A stretch of 64,000 nucleotides of DNA from Oceanospirillum sediminis (GCF_014164585.1 NZ_JACJFM010000008.1:62001-126000), one strand, 5' to 3'. Numbered from the stretch's first letter, positions 36,991 through 47,122 are shown. A program made the numbers and translations. The notes: a model not told the origin generated them from the letters alone.

Positions 36991-37515
36991 TCAGGTACGT
37001 ACCTTAAGTTGAGAACGATAGCGCTGAGCATTATTCACATAGTGTTCAGCACTGGCTTCCAGCATAGCGTACTGGGCTTCGGTAATCTGTCGTTTAATCA
37101 CTGCCGGAGCACCTACAACCAAAGAACCATCAGGGATTTCCATCCCTTCTTTTACCACGGCACCTGCACCAATAATGCAATACTTACCAATTCTGGCACC
37201 GTTCAGAACAACAGCATTCATACCAATCAGGCTATAATCACCGATTTCGCAGCCGTGAAGCATCACTTTATGGCCAATGGTAACGCCTTTACCCAGAGTC
37301 AGAGGCATATCATCATCGACATGCAAAACAGAGCCATCCTGCACATTGCTCTGTTCACCCAGAGTAATCAGATCATTATCGCCACGCACCGTCACGTTAA
37401 ACCAGATACTGACCTGGTGCCCCACCCGAACTGAACCAATCAGATCAGCACTGGGAGCCACAAAGTGTTCATCAGTATCAAATTCAACCTTGCGGTCGCC
37501 TAAATCATAAATCAC
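36991..37515 (-). CDS. Gamma-type carbonic anhydrase-like hexapeptide protein (YrdA family)
   Basis: This encodes 174 residues from a GTG at 37515, selected because AAGGAG lies six bases upstream and the length matches the family; the longer frame to 37590 adds a non-conserved leader. Left-handed beta-helix hexapeptide repeats are seen ([53 protein letters not shown]). The zinc-ligand histidines appear in [13 protein letters not shown]. Members may hydrate CO2 or be acyltransferase-like; activity is not proven for YrdA. It is upstream of the DUF1289 gene. Confidence 0.92.
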   Translation of the reverse strand: MIYDLGDRKVEFDTDEHFVAPSADLIGSVRVGHQVSIWFNVTVRGDNDLITLGEQSNVQDGSVLHVDDDMPLTLGKGVTIGHKVMLHGCEIGDYSLIGMNAVVLNGARIGKYCIIGAGAVVKEGMEIPDGSLVVGAPAVIKRQITEAQYAMLEASAEHYVNNAQRYRSQLKVRT

Positions 37516-37689
37516 GGTCTGCTCCTTGAGGGTTATTCTGCGACATTCATCGCTCAGGCTCTTTCGGCCCTTAATATGACGGGAGATCACCTGTCCTGCC
37601 TGACAGGCTACATTCCATCAGATATACCGGTCAGCCATGATACATCATCTCTGCCACGATATATGTTCATTATTATATATTATCCCCAA

Positions 37690-38331
37690 TCAGGATGTTT
37701 CACTGACCCGGCGATGTTTACTGGGCTCCAGATAACGCAGAGGGCTGCCAGCCTCGGGTTTATGCTGCAGTGAGATATCAGCCTGAAATCCGGTTTTCAG
37801 TAAATCAACCAGCATCATGGCGGATAATCCCCAGATAACAAATTCTCCAAAGTGATAACATGGGACATAAATAGCCCTGTCCCCAACAGGAATCACATCG
37901 GTATGATGGCGTTCATCGGCCAGAAAAAAGGATAAAGGCACCCGAAAAATCGCATCCAGTTCATCTTCATTAGCCGTCAGCTCAATATCTGGCTCAACAA
38001 TGCCTACCCAGGGCGTAACCCGCACTCCCATATGGGAAACAACCTGATTCAGGCGTCCGATAATTCTTACTTCATCCTGCGGCATAGCCACTTCTTCCCA
38101 GCTTTCTCTGAGTGCAGTGAATTTAAGATTCGGGTCACTATGATCTTTCATCCCTCCCGGAAAAGCCACCTGTCCGGAGTGGCTGGACAGATGAGATGCC
38201 CTTCTGGTCAGAATGATTTCCGGATCAGGCTGATTCGTCAGAGCAATCAGCACAGAGGCTTCCGGATGAGCCCCTTTGATATTGAGCGGAGTGAACTGAC
38301 TGAGCGCCTGTTCAAGTTGTTTCAGTTTCAC
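37690..38331 (-). CDS. Nudix hydrolase, CoA pyrophosphatase-like (NudL)
   Basis: This encodes 213 residues. EASVLIALTNQPDPEIILTRRASHLSSHSGQVAFPGG around residues 24-60 is the NudL/NUDT7 CoA-pyrophosphatase lead, followed by the Nudix helix with ALRESWEEV. The family hydrolyses CoA and derivatives to phosphopantetheine and 3',5'-ADP. It stands on the minus strand, divergent from the second Nudix gene. Confidence 0.92.
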   Translation of the reverse strand: MKLKQLEQALSQFTPLNIKGAHPEASVLIALTNQPDPEIILTRRASHLSSHSGQVAFPGGMKDHSDPNLKFTALRESWEEVAMPQDEVRIIGRLNQVVSHMGVRVTPWVGIVEPDIELTANEDELDAIFRVPLSFFLADERHHTDVIPVGDRAIYVPCYHFGEFVIWGLSAMMLVDLLKTGFQADISLQHKPEAGSPLRYLEPSKHRRVSETS

Positions 38332-38580
38332 ATATTGCTCCGTTAGCCATAACTTTATTTATATTAAAGGCGAAAGCAGAATTGATGAAAAGCCTGACAC
38401 TGGTCAATGCACAAGATCTGCCGTATTCTTGGAACCTAAAGCGATTCTGCAATCCAGTCAGAGCCGCCACAATGTTTCAGGATCTGGTTGCCCCTCATTC
38501 TGCGGAACACTGTATATACAGTGGCTGGTCGCCGGGCAGGATCTTTTTCAGACTCGGTGAATATTAAAAAGGATATCCGG

Positions 38581-39165
38581 ATGAATTTCTGTAGCGAATG
38601 CGGCCACCCGGTTCGGGTTGGTATCCCAGATGACGATAACAGACCACGTCATATCTGCGACAACTGTCATACTATTCATTACCAGAATCCTAAAATTGTA
38701 GCCGGTACAGTGCCGGTGTATCAGGATAAAGTACTGTTATGTAAACGAGCCATCGAGCCTCGTGTCGGCTACTGGACACTACCTGCAGGCTTTATGGAAA
38801 ATGAAGAGACCACAGCTGACGCTGCCGCCCGCGAAACCTGGGAAGAAGCCCAGGCTCAGGTCGATATCCGGCACCTCTATATGCTGATCGATACCACTGC
38901 CATCAGCCAGGTGTATATGATGTTTCTGGCAGACATGCCGGAGCCGGTATTCGGAGCAGGTCCGGAGAGCCTGGAGGTAGGACTGTTCTCAGAAGATGAG
39001 ATTCCCTGGGATGAACTGGCCTTTCCGACCATCGAAAAAACTCTGCGTCAGTATTTCTCTGACAGGCGCCAGGGACACTTTCCATTGCACCAGTGCCAGG
39101 TCACCAAAGAAGACCGGGATCGTTTTTTTACCAGCCTGCATCATCAGGCAGTCAGTAATGGCTGA
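38581..39165 (+). CDS. Nudix hydrolase with N-terminal zinc ribbon
   Basis: This encodes 194 residues from the ATG at 38581 with AAGGA upstream. Residues 1-35 are a zinc ribbon (FCSECGHPV, CDNCHTIHY), followed by the Nudix fold with GYWTLPAGFMENEETTADAAARETWEEA split across residues 62-90; this contains the complete Nudix box. Such proteins hydrolyse nucleoside diphosphate derivatives, often ADP-sugars or NADH-type substrates; the true substrate is unknown. It is convergent with the NIF3-like gene. Confidence 0.9.
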   Translation: MNFCSECGHPVRVGIPDDDNRPRHICDNCHTIHYQNPKIVAGTVPVYQDKVLLCKRAIEPRVGYWTLPAGFMENEETTADAAARETWEEAQAQVDIRHLYMLIDTTAISQVYMMFLADMPEPVFGAGPESLEVGLFSEDEIPWDELAFPTIEKTLRQYFSDRRQGHFPLHQCQVTKEDRDRFFTSLHHQAVSNG

Positions 39166-39171
39166 ATAAGA

Positions 39172-39483
39172 TCAGATATCTGCCAGCGGAAAAACATCAT
39201 AAGCGGGTTCATCGTAAGGATGAGCCAGCTTCATGGCAGCAACCGCTTCACGAATCAGCTCATCGTGACAAACCAGTTCCACCCGGTATTCTTCCACTGT
39301 TTCAATCTGCCCCTGTTGTCCCAGAAAAGGCTGGCTGCCCTCTAAGGCTCGAAACTGCCCCTGGCCTTTGATCTGCCAGCAACAATGATCATAATTGCCT
39401 ATTTTCCCGGCGCCGGTTGCAAACACAGCCGCTTTAACGGTTTCCAGATGAGATTCGGGCACAAAAAAAGCCAGTTTGTACAT
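39172..39483 (-). CDS. Stand-alone YqfO/NIF3-type small protein
   Basis: This encodes 103 residues: MYKLAFFVPESHLETVKAAVFATGAGKIGNYDHCCW and a C-terminal AHPYDEPAYDVFPL, the signature of the YqfO insert domain of NIF3/DUF34 proteins found here as an independent protein. The fold is PII/CutA-like. Function is unknown. Start MYK is preceded by CTGAATG overlap with no strong ribosome site. Confidence 0.9.
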   Translation of the reverse strand: MYKLAFFVPESHLETVKAAVFATGAGKIGNYDHCCWQIKGQGQFRALEGSQPFLGQQGQIETVEEYRVELVCHDELIREAVAAMKLAHPYDEPAYDVFPLADI

Positions 39484-39510
39484 TCAGATCAATCCTCAAT
39501 TGAAATGGAG

Positions 39511-39869
39511 TCAATACGATAGTTCTTCCAGCTCAAAAGTGATAGTACCGCCTTTAAACAGTTCCAGATCCATAGGTTCATCCCGGATCAGGAATCGCCA
39601 TCATTCTGTCCGGTGCGATTGGCCTGCAGATCATTTATCTGAGGATCATCCTCTGTCTCCATAAAACCCAGCTGCAGATTACCACTACGGATTTCACGCA
39701 GGGCCTCGTTCAGCTTGTTATGAGTATCCTGGTGATAAGCCAGTCAATAAGCCCTGGGACTATCCGCCAGTTGCTGTCCTTTCAGATCGGTCAGCCAGAT
39801 ATGGAATATGGTAATATTTTGTCTGACCTCAGAGTCATAATGCCTTCTTGCTCCGGATGGCAGACTGCC
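39511..39869 (-). pseudogene. Decayed ORF of unknown family
   Basis: Minus-strand translation looks protein-like but is broken. It reads DSEVRQNITIFHIWLTDLKGQQLADSPRAY, an in-frame TGA (39746-39744), then LAYHQDTHNKLNEALREIRSGNLQLGFMETEDDPQ in short continuation, then a frameshift near 39590-39605, and in the new frame RDEPMDLELFKGGTITFELE up to a stop at 39511. No start codon is left; a TAG closes the frame at 39872. I do not recognise the family. The rest of 39484-39916 holds only the promoter of the following gene. A sequencing error could explain one but hardly both breaks. Confidence 0.42.
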
Positions 39870-39916
39870 CTATTGTTATTTGTCATACAAATAACAATAA
39901 ATCTGCAGGAGCTGTT

Positions 39917-40507
39917 ATGAATTTACCCCTCAGTCGTTTTCCCGTCCCGGAAAGTATTGATCATCTGCCAGACGACCTCAGAGAACGCATTCTGACGGTG
40001 CAGGAAAAAGCAGGCTTCGTGCCGAATGTATTTCTGATGCTGGCCCATCGCCCCCTGGAAGCACGGGCTTTTTTTGATTACCACGATGCTCTGATGGAAA
40101 GAGAGTCAGATACGCTGACCCCGTCAGAGAAAGAGATGATAGTTGTCGCTACCAGCGCCCGGAATCAGTGCCTGTATTGCGTTGTAGCTCACGGCGCTAT
40201 CCTGCGTATTTACAGCAAAAAGCCAACGGTTGCTGATCAGATCGCAATCAATCATAAAACGGCAGCCATCAGTGAGCGAGAGCGGGTAATGCTCGACTTT
40301 GCCATGTATATTTCACAGGATGTGGGTGAGCTGAACGAACACTGGGAGCAAAAACTGCAGGCAGTGGGTTTCAGTCAGGATGATATCTGGGATATAGGTG
40401 CTATTACGGCCTTTTTTGGTTTATCTAACCGCCTGGTCAGTCTGACTAATACACCGCCTAACGATGAGTTCTATCTGATGGGACGCGTGCCTAAAGACAA
40501 GAGCTAG
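39917..40507 (+). CDS. Peroxidase-related AhpD-like enzyme
   Basis: This encodes 196 residues from the ATG at 39917 with AGGAG upstream. The core is an AhpD-like CMD domain: SEKEMIVVATSARNQCLYCVVAHGAILR, with the redox CxxC (C-L-Y-C) and the following His. GFSQDDIWDIGAITAFFGLSNRLV is also typical of the alkylhydroperoxidase-related family. It may reduce peroxides, but members vary and the electron donor is unknown. It is a single gene ending at a hairpin. Confidence 0.9.
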   Translation: MNLPLSRFPVPESIDHLPDDLRERILTVQEKAGFVPNVFLMLAHRPLEARAFFDYHDALMERESDTLTPSEKEMIVVATSARNQCLYCVVAHGAILRIYSKKPTVADQIAINHKTAAISERERVMLDFAMYISQDVGELNEHWEQKLQAVGFSQDDIWDIGAITAFFGLSNRLVSLTNTPPNDEFYLMGRVPKDKS

Positions 40508-40558
40508 CAGCTGAAAGAAAAACCGGAAAAACCATCAGGCTGATCCCCTGATCAGGGT

Positions 40559-40583
40559 AAAGCCGGCGCTATACGCCGGCTTT
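40559..40583. terminator. Bidirectional terminator between convergent genes
   Basis: AAAGCCGGCG (40559-40568) and CGCCGGCTTT (40574-40583) form a perfect 10-bp GC-rich stem with a 5-base loop. The stop codon of the minus-strand coiled-coil gene lies in the loop, so the hairpin overlaps the end of that gene. Confidence 0.75.
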
Positions 40584-40928
40584 AAACATCAGTACAACAA
40601 CAAACAGAATCATCAGCATCGTCGACAACATCCAGAAACCGAATAAACGGTCCAATCGACGGGCCAGAGTATCAATTCGCTGCCCCAGTTTCCAGGCCCT
40701 CTCATTCAGCTGAGAGGTCTGCTCTGTTCTCAGGTCATCAATCACACTACGCAGGTTTTTCTGCTTTTCACCCTGCTCTTTGATCAGCTCTTTCAGATGC
40801 TTGTTTTCTTCTTCCAGCCGAACCAGACGCTCACGGGTTTCCAGTTGCTGAAACAGACTGAAGTGTTCCGGTTCAGCCAGTCTGGCCTCCTGAGCAGTGT
40901 CCTGTGTATCCCGATCGGTTTCACTCAT
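40569..40928 (-). CDS. Coiled-coil protein with C-terminal membrane anchor
   Basis: This encodes 119 residues. The N-terminal two thirds are charged with heptad-like spacing (residues ~30-90, RLVRLEEENKHLKELIKEQ), and one hydrophobic helix near the C-terminus (WMLSTMLMILFVVVLMF, ~99-115) suggests a tail anchor with the coil in the cytoplasm. No known family was recognised. It follows hemE on the same strand after 39 nt and may be co-transcribed with it. Confidence 0.72.
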   Translation of the reverse strand: MSETDRDTQDTAQEARLAEPEHFSLFQQLETRERLVRLEEENKHLKELIKEQGEKQKNLRSVIDDLRTEQTSQLNERAWKLGQRIDTLARRLDRLFGFWMLSTMLMILFVVVLMFKAGV

Positions 40929-40967
40929 TTCACCCTCCTTGCCAGCACTGGCTTTTTTAATAACTAC

Positions 40968-42032
40968 TTATTTATGATAGCGCGCACTCAGCTCATGTAC
41001 CGCATCAACAAATACACGAGCATGCTCAGGATCAGCAAACTGGTTGATACCATGCCCCAGATTAAAGATATGGCCATTGCCATAGCCATAGCTTTCCAGA
41101 ATACGCCCAACCTCAGCTTTAATACCCGCAGGAGAGCCAAACAGTACGTTAGGGTCCATGTTACCCTGCAGAGCAACACGGCCTTTCGTACGAGCCCGTA
41201 CAGCCCCTAGCTCTGTTGTCCAGTCTACACCTAATGCATCTGCACCGGTTGCTGCAATATGTTCAACCCACTGTCCACCATTTTTGGTAAACAAAATCAC
41301 CGGAATCTTACGGCCTTCATGCTCACGAATCAGACCGTGAACAATCTGTTCCATGTATTTCAGAGAGAATTCCAGATACGCTGGTGTACTCAGAGCGCCG
41401 CCCCAGGTATCAAAGATCTGCACTGCCTGGGCACCATTCAGAATCTGGGCATTGAGGTAACTGGTCACAGATTCTGCCAGTTTTTCCAGCAGCTGATGCA
41501 GCGTATCCGGCTGACCATACAGCATACCCTTAATATGGCGGAATTCTTTGCTGGAACCCCCTTCAACCATATAGGTTGCCAGTGTCCAGGGACTGCCGGA
41601 GAAGCCAATCAGCGGTACACGGCCGTTCAGTTCACGGCGGATCGTTTTTACTGCATTCATCACATAACCCAGATCTTTTTCCGGGTCAGGAATCGGCAGA
41701 GCGTCCACATCAGCCTGAGTGCGGACTACTTTTTTAAATTTAGGGCCTTCACCGGTTTCGAAATACAGCCCCAGATCCATAGCATCCGGAATAGTCAGGA
41801 TGTCAGAGAACAGAATGGCTGCATCCAGATCAAAACGCTCCAGAGGCTGAATCGTCACTTCACAGGCCAGATCTGCATTCATGCAAAGATCCATAAAGCT
41901 GCCAGCCTGGGCACGAGTGGCTTTGTACTCTGGCAGATAGCGGCCAGCCTGACGCATCATCCATACAGGTGTTACATCAACGGGCTGGCGCATCAGAGCG
42001 CGAAGAAAACGGTCATTTTTCAGTTCTGTCAT
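40968..42032 (-). CDS. hemE: Uroporphyrinogen decarboxylase
   Basis: This encodes 354 residues, the normal HemE length. It removes four carboxyl groups from uroporphyrinogen III to give coproporphyrinogen III in haem synthesis. The N-terminal motif [16 protein letters not shown] is diagnostic, as is the second block [18 protein letters not shown] near residue 140, and [15 protein letters not shown] near the C-terminus. It is followed by the small coiled-coil gene. Confidence 0.98.
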   Translation of the reverse strand: MTELKNDRFLRALMRQPVDVTPVWMMRQAGRYLPEYKATRAQAGSFMDLCMNADLACEVTIQPLERFDLDAAILFSDILTIPDAMDLGLYFETGEGPKFKKVVRTQADVDALPIPDPEKDLGYVMNAVKTIRRELNGRVPLIGFSGSPWTLATYMVEGGSSKEFRHIKGMLYGQPDTLHQLLEKLAESVTSYLNAQILNGAQAVQIFDTWGGALSTPAYLEFSLKYMEQIVHGLIREHEGRKIPVILFTKNGGQWVEHIAATGADALGVDWTTELGAVRARTKGRVALQGNMDPNVLFGSPAGIKAEVGRILESYGYGNGHIFNLGHGINQFADPEHARVFVDAVHELSARYHK

Positions 42033-42288
42033 GATCTCTAAAACCGGTCAGTCATATTGAATCCAGCGCCAGAAAATCTGTCATACAGATACAGGCACTG
42101 GAAATGTTGCCGACATTGTACCTGAGGGTCAGGGCGGTGCTAAACCCGAAAATCGTCTGAAAAAGGTATTATTACCTCAGGATGAATAGTTTTTTTACTT
42201 TCAAACGGGCATTTAAAAGGCTCTGACAGATGACATTATGGCACTCGCTGTTAGAATAGTTTCCCTCTTTATTTCGGTGAGGTGAGCT

Positions 42289-42945
42289 GTGTCCGTTAAG
42301 TTTATTGCATCATCCCGTCTGCCGACACCCTGGGGTGTATTTACGATGCATGGTTTTGAAGACCCTGAAACAGGGAAAGACCATGTGGCATTGTCCATGG
42401 GAGATGTGTCCAGCGGTGAGCCAGTACTGGCCCGTGTTCATTCAGAGTGTCTGACCGGGGATGCTCTGTTCAGTATGCGTTGCGATTGTGGTTATCAGCT
42501 GCAGGAAGCTCTGAAACGTATCGCCGAAGAAGGAAGAGGCGTCCTGCTGTATCTGCGTCAGGAAGGACGAGGTATAGGCCTGCTGAATAAGATTCGCGCA
42601 TATCATCTTCAGGATGCCGGAGCCGATACTGTTGAAGCCAACGAAAAGCTGGGCTTTGGTGCCGATATGCGCGAATACACCATGTGCCAGCCTATGCTGA
42701 AGCATATTGGTGTTACCTCTGTTCGCCTGATGACCAATAACCCACGCAAAGTTAAGGCTCTGAGCAATTACGGTGTTCAGGTCACAGAGCGCGTCGCTAT
42801 TCAGACCGGTATGAACCCTCATAATGAAGGTTACCTCGCCACTAAAGCAGGCAAACTGGGACATATGATGGATCTGGATGGATTCACTCAGGCTGCAGAT
42901 GTGGATATTAACCGCACTCGTCCTGATGAAGATAACACACCATAA
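42289..42945 (+). CDS. ribA: GTP cyclohydrolase II
   Basis: This encodes 218 residues from a GTG at 42289 with GAGGTGA upstream. It catalyses the first step of riboflavin synthesis from GTP. The zinc cysteines lie in [18 protein letters not shown], followed by [15 protein letters not shown] and [12 protein letters not shown]. It is the free-standing RibA type, not fused to RibB. No FMN riboswitch is evident in the 256-base upstream gap (42033-42288). Confidence 0.97.
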   Translation: MSVKFIASSRLPTPWGVFTMHGFEDPETGKDHVALSMGDVSSGEPVLARVHSECLTGDALFSMRCDCGYQLQEALKRIAEEGRGVLLYLRQEGRGIGLLNKIRAYHLQDAGADTVEANEKLGFGADMREYTMCQPMLKHIGVTSVRLMTNNPRKVKALSNYGVQVTERVAIQTGMNPHNEGYLATKAGKLGHMMDLDGFTQAADVDINRTRPDEDNTP

Positions 42946-42988
42946 AAGTGCCAGACAGAAGTCCTGCTGGTTTCTGACAGCCAACCTG

Positions 42989-43026
42989 TGACAGACACCC
43001 CGGTGTTAAATCCGGGCTGTCTGTCA
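42989..43026. terminator. Strong hairpin between convergent ribA and cupin genes
   Basis: TGACAGAC plus CCCGG on the left (42989-43003) pairs with CCGGG plus GTCTGTCA on the right (43012-43026), with one mismatch and an 8-base loop. No long T-run follows, so it is probably a bidirectional transcript end. Confidence 0.6.
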
Positions 43027-43083
43027 TGGCTCTGAAGCTTCTGCCCCGGAACCACCAGGTCTGCGCAGTGCAAAGCCTGCGGA

Positions 43084-43497
43084 TCAGTTCAGCATAACGC
43101 GATCTTTCCCCAGAAACTCCGGTGCCTGTACAGACAGCACCTTCAAAGGAACATCAGACGTTACCGTCACTGCGTGTGGCGTGCCTTCAGGAATACGAAT
43201 ATAGTCTCCGGCAGAAATCACCATAGTTTTATCTCCCATAGTAAAATCGCCCTGCCCCTCCAGTACATACAGAGTTTCCGTATGATAGGCATGTTTATGC
43301 AGCGGAACTTTCTTTTTAACAAAGATAACAAAGTCGGTTGAGTGCTGATCTGTTGACAGCTTCACCACATGAATATTATCCAGATCAGCCGGAGCTTTAA
43401 TGCCGGACACGTCATGGTGGTCAGCAAATGCCTGACCAGTCAGCAAGCCTGCAGATACTGCCAGAGCAGCGGACAGGGTTTTAAGGTAGGATTTCAA
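43084..43497 (-). CDS. Exported cupin-domain protein
   Basis: This encodes 137 residues if it starts at the TTG at 43497, chosen because AAGGAG lies 8 bases upstream and a signal peptide follows at once (KSYLKTLSAALAVSAGLLTGQAFA). A longer frame from 43605 adds residues unlike a signal. The mature part is a single cupin barrel: VPLHKHAYHTETLYVLEGQGDF and IRIPEGTPHAV carry the metal-binding His/Glu pattern. Function unknown; a periplasmic small-molecule binder or enzyme is likely. Confidence 0.83.
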   Translation of the reverse strand: MKSYLKTLSAALAVSAGLLTGQAFADHHDVSGIKAPADLDNIHVVKLSTDQHSTDFVIFVKKKVPLHKHAYHTETLYVLEGQGDFTMGDKTMVISAGDYIRIPEGTPHAVTVTSDVPLKVLSVQAPEFLGKDRVMLN

Positions 43498-43704
43498 CAG
43501 CGTATCTCCTTTTACTATGCCGGGATCATCCCGATGAAGCAGAGATGGAGTACGCCTGTATGGCACAGCTTTCCCCTCATAACAGGGGATTTGCAGGAGA
43601 TCCATCTCCGATTGATATATCCATTTTTAAACGTCGGATATGTTTATCCGGGTATCCGGATCATGCCATATATCCGGGTATTGCATACAGTTTTTTAAAA
43701 TAGT

Positions 43705-45612
43705 TTATTTCAGTTTCTGCAGATACTTCTGAATACTGTGTTCAATACCGTCTGCATCCAGTCCGCATTCTGCCAGTAATTGTTTATGGTTGCCCTGATC
43801 AACCCAGCGATCCGGTAAACCCAGATTCAGTACTGGTCGCATGATCGCATTCTGCATCAAAAATTCATTGATGCCACTGCCCGCGCCACCTGCTATAGCA
43901 TTTTCTTCCACCGTCACAATCAGATCATATTGCTGTGCTGCCGACAGAATAGCCTTTTCATCCAAAGGCTTAACAAAACGCATATTCAGCAGACCATAAC
44001 CATGTTTTTCAGCGACCTGTTGTGCGACAGGAACCATAGAACCAAACGCCATCAGCATCACCGACTGTCCACTCAGGCGCTGCTGAGCCTGTCCTACAGG
44101 CAAAGCGGTCATTTCAGGTTCGATCTCAACTCCCGGTCCCGTACCTCGCGGATAGCGCACCGCTGCCGGTCCTTCATACTGATAACCGGTATAAAGCATC
44201 TGACGGCACTCATTTTCATCAGCCGGGGCCATAATCAGCATTTCAGGCACACAACGCAGATAACTCAGATCCAGAGTACCATGATGGGTAGGGCCGTCTT
44301 CACCGACAAGGCCCGCTCGATCAATCGCAAATAATACATCCAGTTTCTGTACCGCGACATCATGTACCAGCTGATCATAACCGCGCTGAAGGAACGTCGA
44401 ATAAATCGCAACCACAGGCTTCAGGCCATCACAGGCCATACCTGCAGCCAGTGTCACCGCATGCTGTTCCGCAATGGCAACATCAAAGTAACGTTCAGGA
44501 TAATCTTTTGAAAACTGAATCAGATCAGACCCTTCCCTCATGGCCGGAGTAATACCTACCAGACGCTCATCTCTGGCAGCCATATCACACAGCCACTGAC
44601 CGAAAACACTGGAGTACTTCGGCCCGCTTTTCTTTTCTACTGCTGGCTTATCTGCTTTATCGCTGTCTTTTTCCAGCTTGGTAATCGCATGATAGCCAAT
44701 CGGATCAGCTTCTGCCGGAGCAAAGCGCTTACCCTTTTTAGTAATCACATGCAGGAACTGAGGCCCGCTCAGATCCTTAATATTATTCAGCGTTGTCACC
44801 AGGGAGTGGATATCATGACCATCAATCGGACCGATATAATGAAACCCCATCTCTTCAAACAGAGTGCTGGGCGATACCATTCCCTTAAAGTGCTCTTCTG
44901 TTTTACGAGCCAGCTCCCAGGCTTTAGGCAGTTTAGACAGCACCTTCTTACTGCCTTCACGCATACGGGTATAAGCCTGACTGGACAGAATTTTAGCCAG
45001 ATAGGTAGCAAAACCGCCGACATTTTCTGAAATCGACATCTCATTGTCATTCAGAATCACCAGCATATTAGCATCCACATGGGCCGCGTGAGACAGCGCT
45101 TCAAACGCCATACCCGCAGTCATTGCTCCATCACCGATAATAGCCGCAACATGGCGCTGTTTATTCTGTTCTCTGGCTGCAATTGCCATTCCCAGCGCCG
45201 CACTGATTGACGTACTGGAGTGTCCTACACCGAAGGTATCAAATTCAGATTCGCTCCGCTTCGGGAAAGCGGCGATACCATCATACTGACGTATAGTCGT
45301 CATCGCCTCTTTACGTCCGGTCAGAATTTTATGCGGATAAGCCTGATGGCCTACATCCCATACCAGACGGTCATCCGGAGTATTAAAAACATAATGCAGC
45401 GCCACTGTCAGCTCAACGACCCCCAGACCAGCGCCAAAATGACCTCCGGTTTGTCCTACACTGTACAGAAGATATTCCCGGAGTTCATTGGCCAGCTGCG
45501 GCAACTGTTTTTCATCCAGGCCACGCATATCTTCTGGCAGATGAATCTGGTCCAGTAACGGAGTGTCAGGTCGGGTAACGGGAATTTCCTGGTACAGCGT
45601 ATATTCAGACAT
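43705..45612 (-). CDS. dxs: 1-deoxy-D-xylulose-5-phosphate synthase
   Basis: This encodes 635 residues of the first enzyme of the MEP isoprenoid pathway, which joins pyruvate and glyceraldehyde 3-phosphate using thiamine diphosphate. Visible motifs are [21 protein letters not shown], the TPP block [14 protein letters not shown], and [15 protein letters not shown] with the catalytic Glu. It is third in the minus-strand set xseB-ispA-dxs, 20 nt after ispA. Confidence 0.98.
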   Translation of the reverse strand: MSEYTLYQEIPVTRPDTPLLDQIHLPEDMRGLDEKQLPQLANELREYLLYSVGQTGGHFGAGLGVVELTVALHYVFNTPDDRLVWDVGHQAYPHKILTGRKEAMTTIRQYDGIAAFPKRSESEFDTFGVGHSSTSISAALGMAIAAREQNKQRHVAAIIGDGAMTAGMAFEALSHAAHVDANMLVILNDNEMSISENVGGFATYLAKILSSQAYTRMREGSKKVLSKLPKAWELARKTEEHFKGMVSPSTLFEEMGFHYIGPIDGHDIHSLVTTLNNIKDLSGPQFLHVITKKGKRFAPAEADPIGYHAITKLEKDSDKADKPAVEKKSGPKYSSVFGQWLCDMAARDERLVGITPAMREGSDLIQFSKDYPERYFDVAIAEQHAVTLAAGMACDGLKPVVAIYSTFLQRGYDQLVHDVAVQKLDVLFAIDRAGLVGEDGPTHHGTLDLSYLRCVPEMLIMAPADENECRQMLYTGYQYEGPAAVRYPRGTGPGVEIEPEMTALPVGQAQQRLSGQSVMLMAFGSMVPVAQQVAEKHGYGLLNMRFVKPLDEKAILSAAQQYDLIVTVEENAIAGGAGSGINEFLMQNAIMRPVLNLGLPDRWVDQGNHKQLLAECGLDADGIEHSIQKYLQKLK

Positions 45613-45632
45613 AGGTTTATCTTATCCGTATG

Positions 45633-46508
45633 CTAGTAATTGCGCTCAATTACATAGCGAGCCAGCTCTCTTAACAGATCTGCTTCAGAGCCAAAATCAT
45701 TCAGAGACTCAAGGGCTTCATCAATCAGCTGATGCGCTTTTGCACGGGCTTTTTCCAGCCCCAGAAGAGAAACATAGGTTGGTTTATTCATCGCAATATC
45801 CGCTCCCTGCTGTTTGCCCAGAGTGGCGGTATCGCTTTCCACATCAAGAATGTCATCCTGAACCTGAAACGCCAGGCCCAGAGCCACAGCATATTCAGTC
45901 AGTGATTGCAGCTGAATGGCACTCGCCTCACCGGCTAATGCTCCCATACGCACACTGGCTCGTATCAGAGCACCGGTTTTATGCCTGTGCATATTTTCCA
46001 GTTCAGCCAGATTAAGCGTCTGTCCTACGGCTGCCAGATCAATCATCTGGCCCGCCACCATGCCCAGACTACCACTGGCATCCGACAGCTCCCGCAATAT
46101 CTCCAGACGTCCGGGCTGCTCAGCCGGTGTCAATAAAGCTGAAAAAGCCGATGTCTGCAGAGCATCGCCTGCCAGGATCGCAGTCGCTTCATCATACTGA
46201 ATATGGCAGGTTGGCTGACCACGACGCAGATCATCATCATCCATCGCAGGCAAATCATCATGTATCAGGGAGTAAGCGTGAACCATCTCAACGGCAATAG
46301 CAGGCGCATCACAGGCCTCAGGTCGCGCTTTTACCGCCTGACCTGCCGCATAAACCAGTACAGGCCTGATTCTCTTGCCACCATTAAAGATACTATAGCG
46401 CATTGCCGATAGCAGATGATCAGAGGCTGAACTATCCTCTGAAAGGAAGCGGTTAAGTTGCTGATCAGTCCGGTCAATAAGCGGATGCAGTTTTTCTTTT
46501 ATTGCCAC
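45633..46508 (-). CDS. ispA: Farnesyl diphosphate synthase (short-chain prenyltransferase)
   Basis: This encodes 291 residues. It condenses C5 units to farnesyl diphosphate, downstream of the MEP pathway begun by Dxs next door. The first aspartate motif is LIHDDLPAMDDDDLRRG near residue 80 and the second is FQVQDDILDV near 220. It starts 9 nt after xseB and is followed by dxs. Confidence 0.96.
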   Translation of the reverse strand: MAIKEKLHPLIDRTDQQLNRFLSEDSSASDHLLSAMRYSIFNGGKRIRPVLVYAAGQAVKARPEACDAPAIAVEMVHAYSLIHDDLPAMDDDDLRRGQPTCHIQYDEATAILAGDALQTSAFSALLTPAEQPGRLEILRELSDASGSLGMVAGQMIDLAAVGQTLNLAELENMHRHKTGALIRASVRMGALAGEASAIQLQSLTEYAVALGLAFQVQDDILDVESDTATLGKQQGADIAMNKPTYVSLLGLEKARAKAHQLIDEALESLNDFGSEADLLRELARYVIERNY

Positions 46509-46517
46509 GTTCTGTTC

Positions 46518-46763
46518 TTATTCCGTATGAAGATGTCCTGCTGCAGGCTGCTCTGTCAGCTGGCCATCCTGTTCCAGTAACTGAGAAACTTTCTGTTCAG
46601 CATGTTGAAGGCGATTCTGGCACTCCCGAATCAGCTGCACCCCGGTTTCGAAAGCCTGTAAAGACTCTTCCAGAGACAGGTCTCCGGTTTCCAGCTGATT
46701 CACCAGTGTTTCAAGTTCAGCCATTTTGCCGGCAAAATCTTTGGCTTGTTCTGCAGGAGCCAT
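46518..46763 (-). CDS. xseB: Exonuclease VII small subunit
   Basis: This encodes 81 residues with GGGGG upstream of the ATG. The conserved block AELETLVNQLETGDLSLEESLQAFETGV is seen in residues ~15-42. XseB binds XseA to form exonuclease VII, which digests single-stranded DNA. It is the first gene of the xseB-ispA-dxs operon. The C-terminus is Gln-rich and probably flexible. Confidence 0.95.
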   Translation of the reverse strand: MAPAEQAKDFAGKMAELETLVNQLETGDLSLEESLQAFETGVQLIRECQNRLQHAEQKVSQLLEQDGQLTEQPAAGHLHTE

Positions 46764-47122
46764 AGAAATCCCCCTGAATTAAACCGGCAGAAGTTACCGG
46801 AGATCCGGGACAGGTTCAATAGTTAAAAGATATTATACGTCGTAATATCAGGAATGCTTTGAAAATCAGCCCGTTGAACCGTTTTATTTTGTCTGGGCTT
46901 TAATGGCAGGTCTGAGGTAAAGTATCGTAATAACTGCAAAATAAGATATCGGGAAAGCTAAAGTAGTGCAGCATAGCCATTCAATGAATGGGGAAAACTG
47001 GTTATCATACGGCGTTACTGGAAAAAGTTGCATAATGTTACATATGATGATGAAGCAGATTTCATCCTATGCTAAGAGCTGTAGCACAGATTTTTATTTA
47101 AAAGGAACCAAGGAGTTCTAGA
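46764..47122. other. Divergent intergenic region between xseB and pomA
   Basis: No gene is visible in these 359 bases. It must contain the promoters for xseB (minus) and pomA (plus). Two TAAAG strings near 46918 and 46960 could be parts of flagellar sigma-28 promoters, but I found no matching -10 at the right distance. Confidence 0.45.

Noticed and set aside
38382..38567. 61-codon plus-strand open frame between the two Nudix genes
   Set aside because: No ribosome site, no known family, and composition like intergenic DNA.
41259..42041. Open frame of 260 codons on the plus strand over hemE
   Set aside because: It lies fully antisense to hemE, which has clear family motifs; the residue composition (His/Gln/Thr-rich) is that of a shadow frame.
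46910..46990. Possible sigma-28 flagellar promoter upstream of pomA
   Set aside because: TAAAG strings exist, but the distance to any GCCGATAA-like -10 is wrong by my count.
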